Origin: Chloroflexota bacterium
GTDB lineage: Bacteria; Chloroflexota; Dehalococcoidia; UBA3495
Direction: 5' to 3'
Assembly (NCBI GenBank): GCA_002697005.1
Contig: NZUD01000073.1
Span: 5,542-13,380 of the forward strand
Length of the DNA stretch: 7,839 nucleotides
Below are positions 6,169-7,839 of the stretch, one piece after another. Each line of letters starts with the position of its first letter. The first letter of the stretch is position 1. Below the pieces are notes generated by a model. The model saw only the letters and a list, made by a program, of their open reading frames with translations, did no database searches and was not told the origin of the DNA. Made by a program: the position numbers and the translations under genes.

Positions 6169-7347
6169 ATGAGCTCGGTCAACATTAACGGGATCAAGGA
6201 CAAAGCCGCCATCGTTGGGATCGGAGAAACAGAATTCTCTTGGGACTCTGGGCGTAGTGAAATCCAGCTTGCCTGCGAAGCAATCAAAGCAGCGTGCGAG
6301 GACGCTGGCATTTCGCCCCATCAGATCGATGGTCTCGTTCGTTACGAGATGGACACTAATCATGAGACGTTACTAGTCCAAACACTTGGAATCCCCAACT
6401 TGCGCCATTGGGAGTCTGTTTCTTACGGAGGTGGGGCCGGCAACGCAGTAGTAGGTCACGCGGCGGCTGCCATCTCAGCAGGGTTCTGCAATTACGTCGT
6501 GTGCTTCAGAGCCGCAAACCTCCGCTCCCAGTTACGACTGGGACAAGCCAGAAACCCCGAACGGATCGCCGGCGGTGCACAAGCATTCGCTGCACCCTGG
6601 GGCAATATGGCTCCAGTACATCATTTTGGCATGTTTGTTCGCCGATATATGCATATGTATGGAGCCACCAGTCAGCATTTCGGTTGGGTGGCAGTTACGC
6701 TGCGAGAGCACGCATCACGTAATCCTCGAGCCCTAAGGAGGACCCCAATCACCTTGGACGATCACCAAAATTCTCGCATGGTCGCCGACCCGCTCCACTT
6801 GCTGGACATCTGCCAGGAGAATGACGGTGCCGCCGCTATAATAATGACGTCCACTGATCGGGCTAAAGATCTTCGACACGCTGATACCCCGATTCTAGTA
6901 GAGGCAGCGGCTCAGGGATCTGGTCCTCAGAACGACGGGATAATATATCGGCCTGATCTTGCGATGGCTGAATCGGTTAATACAGCTCAGGACCTGTGGG
7001 CTAGGGCTAAGCTGGGTCCATCAGACATCGATGCATTGATGTTCTACGACCATTTCACCCCGTTCTGTTTACTGAACCTGGAAGCCTATGGCTTCTTGCC
7101 CTTCGGTGAAGCTAAGGATTTTGTTGATGGTGGCCAGAACATCCGGTTCGATGGGACGTTACCGATTAACACCCACGGGGGCAATCACTCTGAGGCGTAC
7201 ATACATGGCCTCACTCACGCTCAAGAAGCAGTGCGTCTAATCCGGGGGACTTCCTCTTCACAACCGCCTAACAAATCGATAAATAGAGTCCTCTCTTGCA
7301 GTAGCGTAGCTCAGCTAAGCGCAGCCGTAATCATCCGCCGAGGATAA
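6169..7347 (+). CDS. Thiolase-superfamily protein, SCP-x/Ltp2-like (probably not a true thiolase)
   Basis: The 392-residue length and N-terminal DKAAIVGIGETEFS are typical of the SCP-x thiolase / nonspecific lipid-transfer branch, whose members act on acyl-CoA thioesters in the cytoplasm. Other family blocks are the alternating small-residue helix after residue 86, HFGMFVRRYMHMYGA at 152-166, DPLHLLDICQENDGAAA at 207-223, FYDHFTPFCLLNLEAYGF at 292-309 and NTHGG at 334-338. The nucleophilic cysteine of thiolases, normally in an N-C-S/A-T-G-like turn, seems absent: the matching segment is SYGGGAGNA (85-93). Tyr293 and Tyr344 (SEAYIHG) lie in motifs like those carrying the essential tyrosines of the Ltp2 aldolase. 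The late Cys377 is in SCSS rather than a C-G motif. Eighteen bases separate it from the transferase gene, and a DUF35 gene follows. The ATG start has only weak ribosome signals (GGAAG immediately before it, AAGGA 13 bases off), so translational coupling is possible. Acyl-CoA retro-aldolase is the favoured inference. Confidence 0.9.
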   Translation: MSSVNINGIKDKAAIVGIGETEFSWDSGRSEIQLACEAIKAACEDAGISPHQIDGLVRYEMDTNHETLLVQTLGIPNLRHWESVSYGGGAGNAVVGHAAAAISAGFCNYVVCFRAANLRSQLRLGQARNPERIAGGAQAFAAPWGNMAPVHHFGMFVRRYMHMYGATSQHFGWVAVTLREHASRNPRALRRTPITLDDHQNSRMVADPLHLLDICQENDGAAAIIMTSTDRAKDLRHADTPILVEAAAQGSGPQNDGIIYRPDLAMAESVNTAQDLWARAKLGPSDIDALMFYDHFTPFCLLNLEAYGFLPFGEAKDFVDGGQNIRFDGTLPINTHGGNHSEAYIHGLTHAQEAVRLIRGTSSSQPPNKSINRVLSCSSVAQLSAAVIIRRG

Positions 7348-7350
7348 GAC

Positions 7351-7356
7351 AAAGGA
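7351..7356 (+). promoter_or_regulatory. Ribosome binding site of the DUF35 gene
   Basis: AAAGGA lies eight bases before the ATG at 7365 and just after the TAA of the thiolase-like gene. It supports that ATG as the start and the reading of an operon without an internal promoter. Confidence 0.65.
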
Positions 7357-7364
7357 CCTCGATA

Positions 7365-7839
7365 ATGGAGCAACCCGAGCAGTCAGTTACGTCAAGGCCT
7401 ATGCTTGGTCCTCTGGAAGGGATACCTCTTCCCGCTATAGATAGACTTCCCGACTATGAGCGTGGATTTTGGGAGGCTTCTCGCAATGGAGAACTCCGGA
7501 TTCAGAGATGTTTAGAATGCTCGATATTTCGGCATCTCCCGACACCGATGTGTCCCCACTGCCATTCATTGACTTACGACTGGAGTAAAGTCAATGGGAT
7601 GGGGATTGTATATTCCTTCATAATCGTCCGAAATCCAGTGCACTCCGCCATTCGCGAAAAAGACCAACTCCCATACAATATTTCTCTGATTGAGCTAGAG
7701 GAGCAGCGAGGTCTTCGCATCTGTAGCAATGTTCTTAATATCGCTCCAGAGGACATCTACATAGACATGCCGGTGCAAGTCACGTTCATGCCTACTGTAG
7801 ATGAACCAGAAATTGTCCTACCGATGTTCATTCCTACAC
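7365..7839 (+). CDS. DUF35 zinc-ribbon/OB-fold protein (3' partial)
   Basis: The frame is open from ATG 7365 to the window end (158 full codons), so the gene is cut, probably within its last residues. After an N-terminal helix (FWEASRNGELRIQRC) comes a rubredoxin-like zinc ribbon with Cys49, Cys52, Cys63 and Cys66 (CLEC and CPHC). It is followed by an OB-fold domain: GMGIVYSFIIVRNPVHSA, then LPYNISLIELEEQRGLRICSN, then the PEDIYIDMPVQVTF strand near residue 140. This is the standard architecture of DUF35 proteins, which bind acyl-CoA and act as obligatory partners of thiolase-fold enzymes. Known cases are ChsH2 with Ltp2 in steroid side-chain cleavage and the bridging DUF35 protein of the archaeal acetoacetyl-CoA thiolase/HMG-CoA synthase complex. 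Its position 17 bases after the thiolase-like gene fits such a complex. All four zinc-binding cysteines are present, so it looks functional. Confidence 0.9.
   Translation, partial: MEQPEQSVTSRPMLGPLEGIPLPAIDRLPDYERGFWEASRNGELRIQRCLECSIFRHLPTPMCPHCHSLTYDWSKVNGMGIVYSFIIVRNPVHSAIREKDQLPYNISLIELEEQRGLRICSNVLNIAPEDIYIDMPVQVTFMPTVDEPEIVLPMFIPT

Noticed and set aside
6408..6722. Plus-strand 104-codon frame inside the thiolase-like gene
   Set aside because: Arg/Ser-rich composition typical of an out-of-frame shadow. The thiolase-family frame over the same bases has clear motifs.
7574..7756. Minus-strand 60-codon frame near the right edge
   Set aside because: It is antisense to the OB-fold part of the DUF35 gene, which has a zinc ribbon and ribosome site.

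Overview
The window looks like bacterial chromosomal DNA of moderate GC, gene-dense, with some TTG and GTG starts. Its content is CoA-ester and oxidoreductase catabolism plus an NHL beta-propeller protein. This combination (class III CoA-transferase, thiolase-like/DUF35 pair, GMC flavoenzyme, PAL-like NHL protein) is common in uncultured marine heterotrophs such as SAR202-type Chloroflexota, but also in Proteobacteria and Actinobacteria. The lineage is a weak inference from gene content only. I see no tRNA, rRNA, CRISPR array, transposase or phage gene.

Layout. Positions 1-810 (+) hold the C-terminal part of an NHL-repeat protein, cut by the window edge. It converges on a GMC-family FAD oxidoreductase at 901-2445 (-), with a terminator-like hairpin between them at 852-875. 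Positions 2446-2980 are a 535-base stretch without a convincing gene, holding two short palindromes and some open but start-less reading frames. Positions 2981-3505 (-) carry an unrecognised protein of up to 174 residues, whose start is uncertain. It diverges from a rightward operon. The space between them (3506-3723) has an exact TATAAT box and two small inverted repeats.

The operon is: a double-length (tandem-fused) family III CoA-transferase at 3724-6150; 18 bases later a thiolase-superfamily protein of the SCP-x/Ltp type at 6169-7347; and 17 bases later a DUF35 zinc-ribbon/OB-fold protein at 7365-7839, cut by the right edge. The most interesting reading is that these three work on one CoA thioester. 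The transferase would load CoA onto a carboxylic acid. The thiolase-like protein and its DUF35 partner would then carry out carbon-carbon bond chemistry. By eye the thiolase-like protein lacks the usual nucleophilic cysteine and keeps tyrosines in motifs resembling those of the Ltp2-ChsH2 steroid side-chain aldolase, so retro-aldol cleavage is a better guess than thiolysis. The fused transferase is also asymmetric: the catalytic aspartate is visible only in its C-terminal half, with cysteine at the matching place in the N-terminal half. The substrate cannot be read from the sequence.
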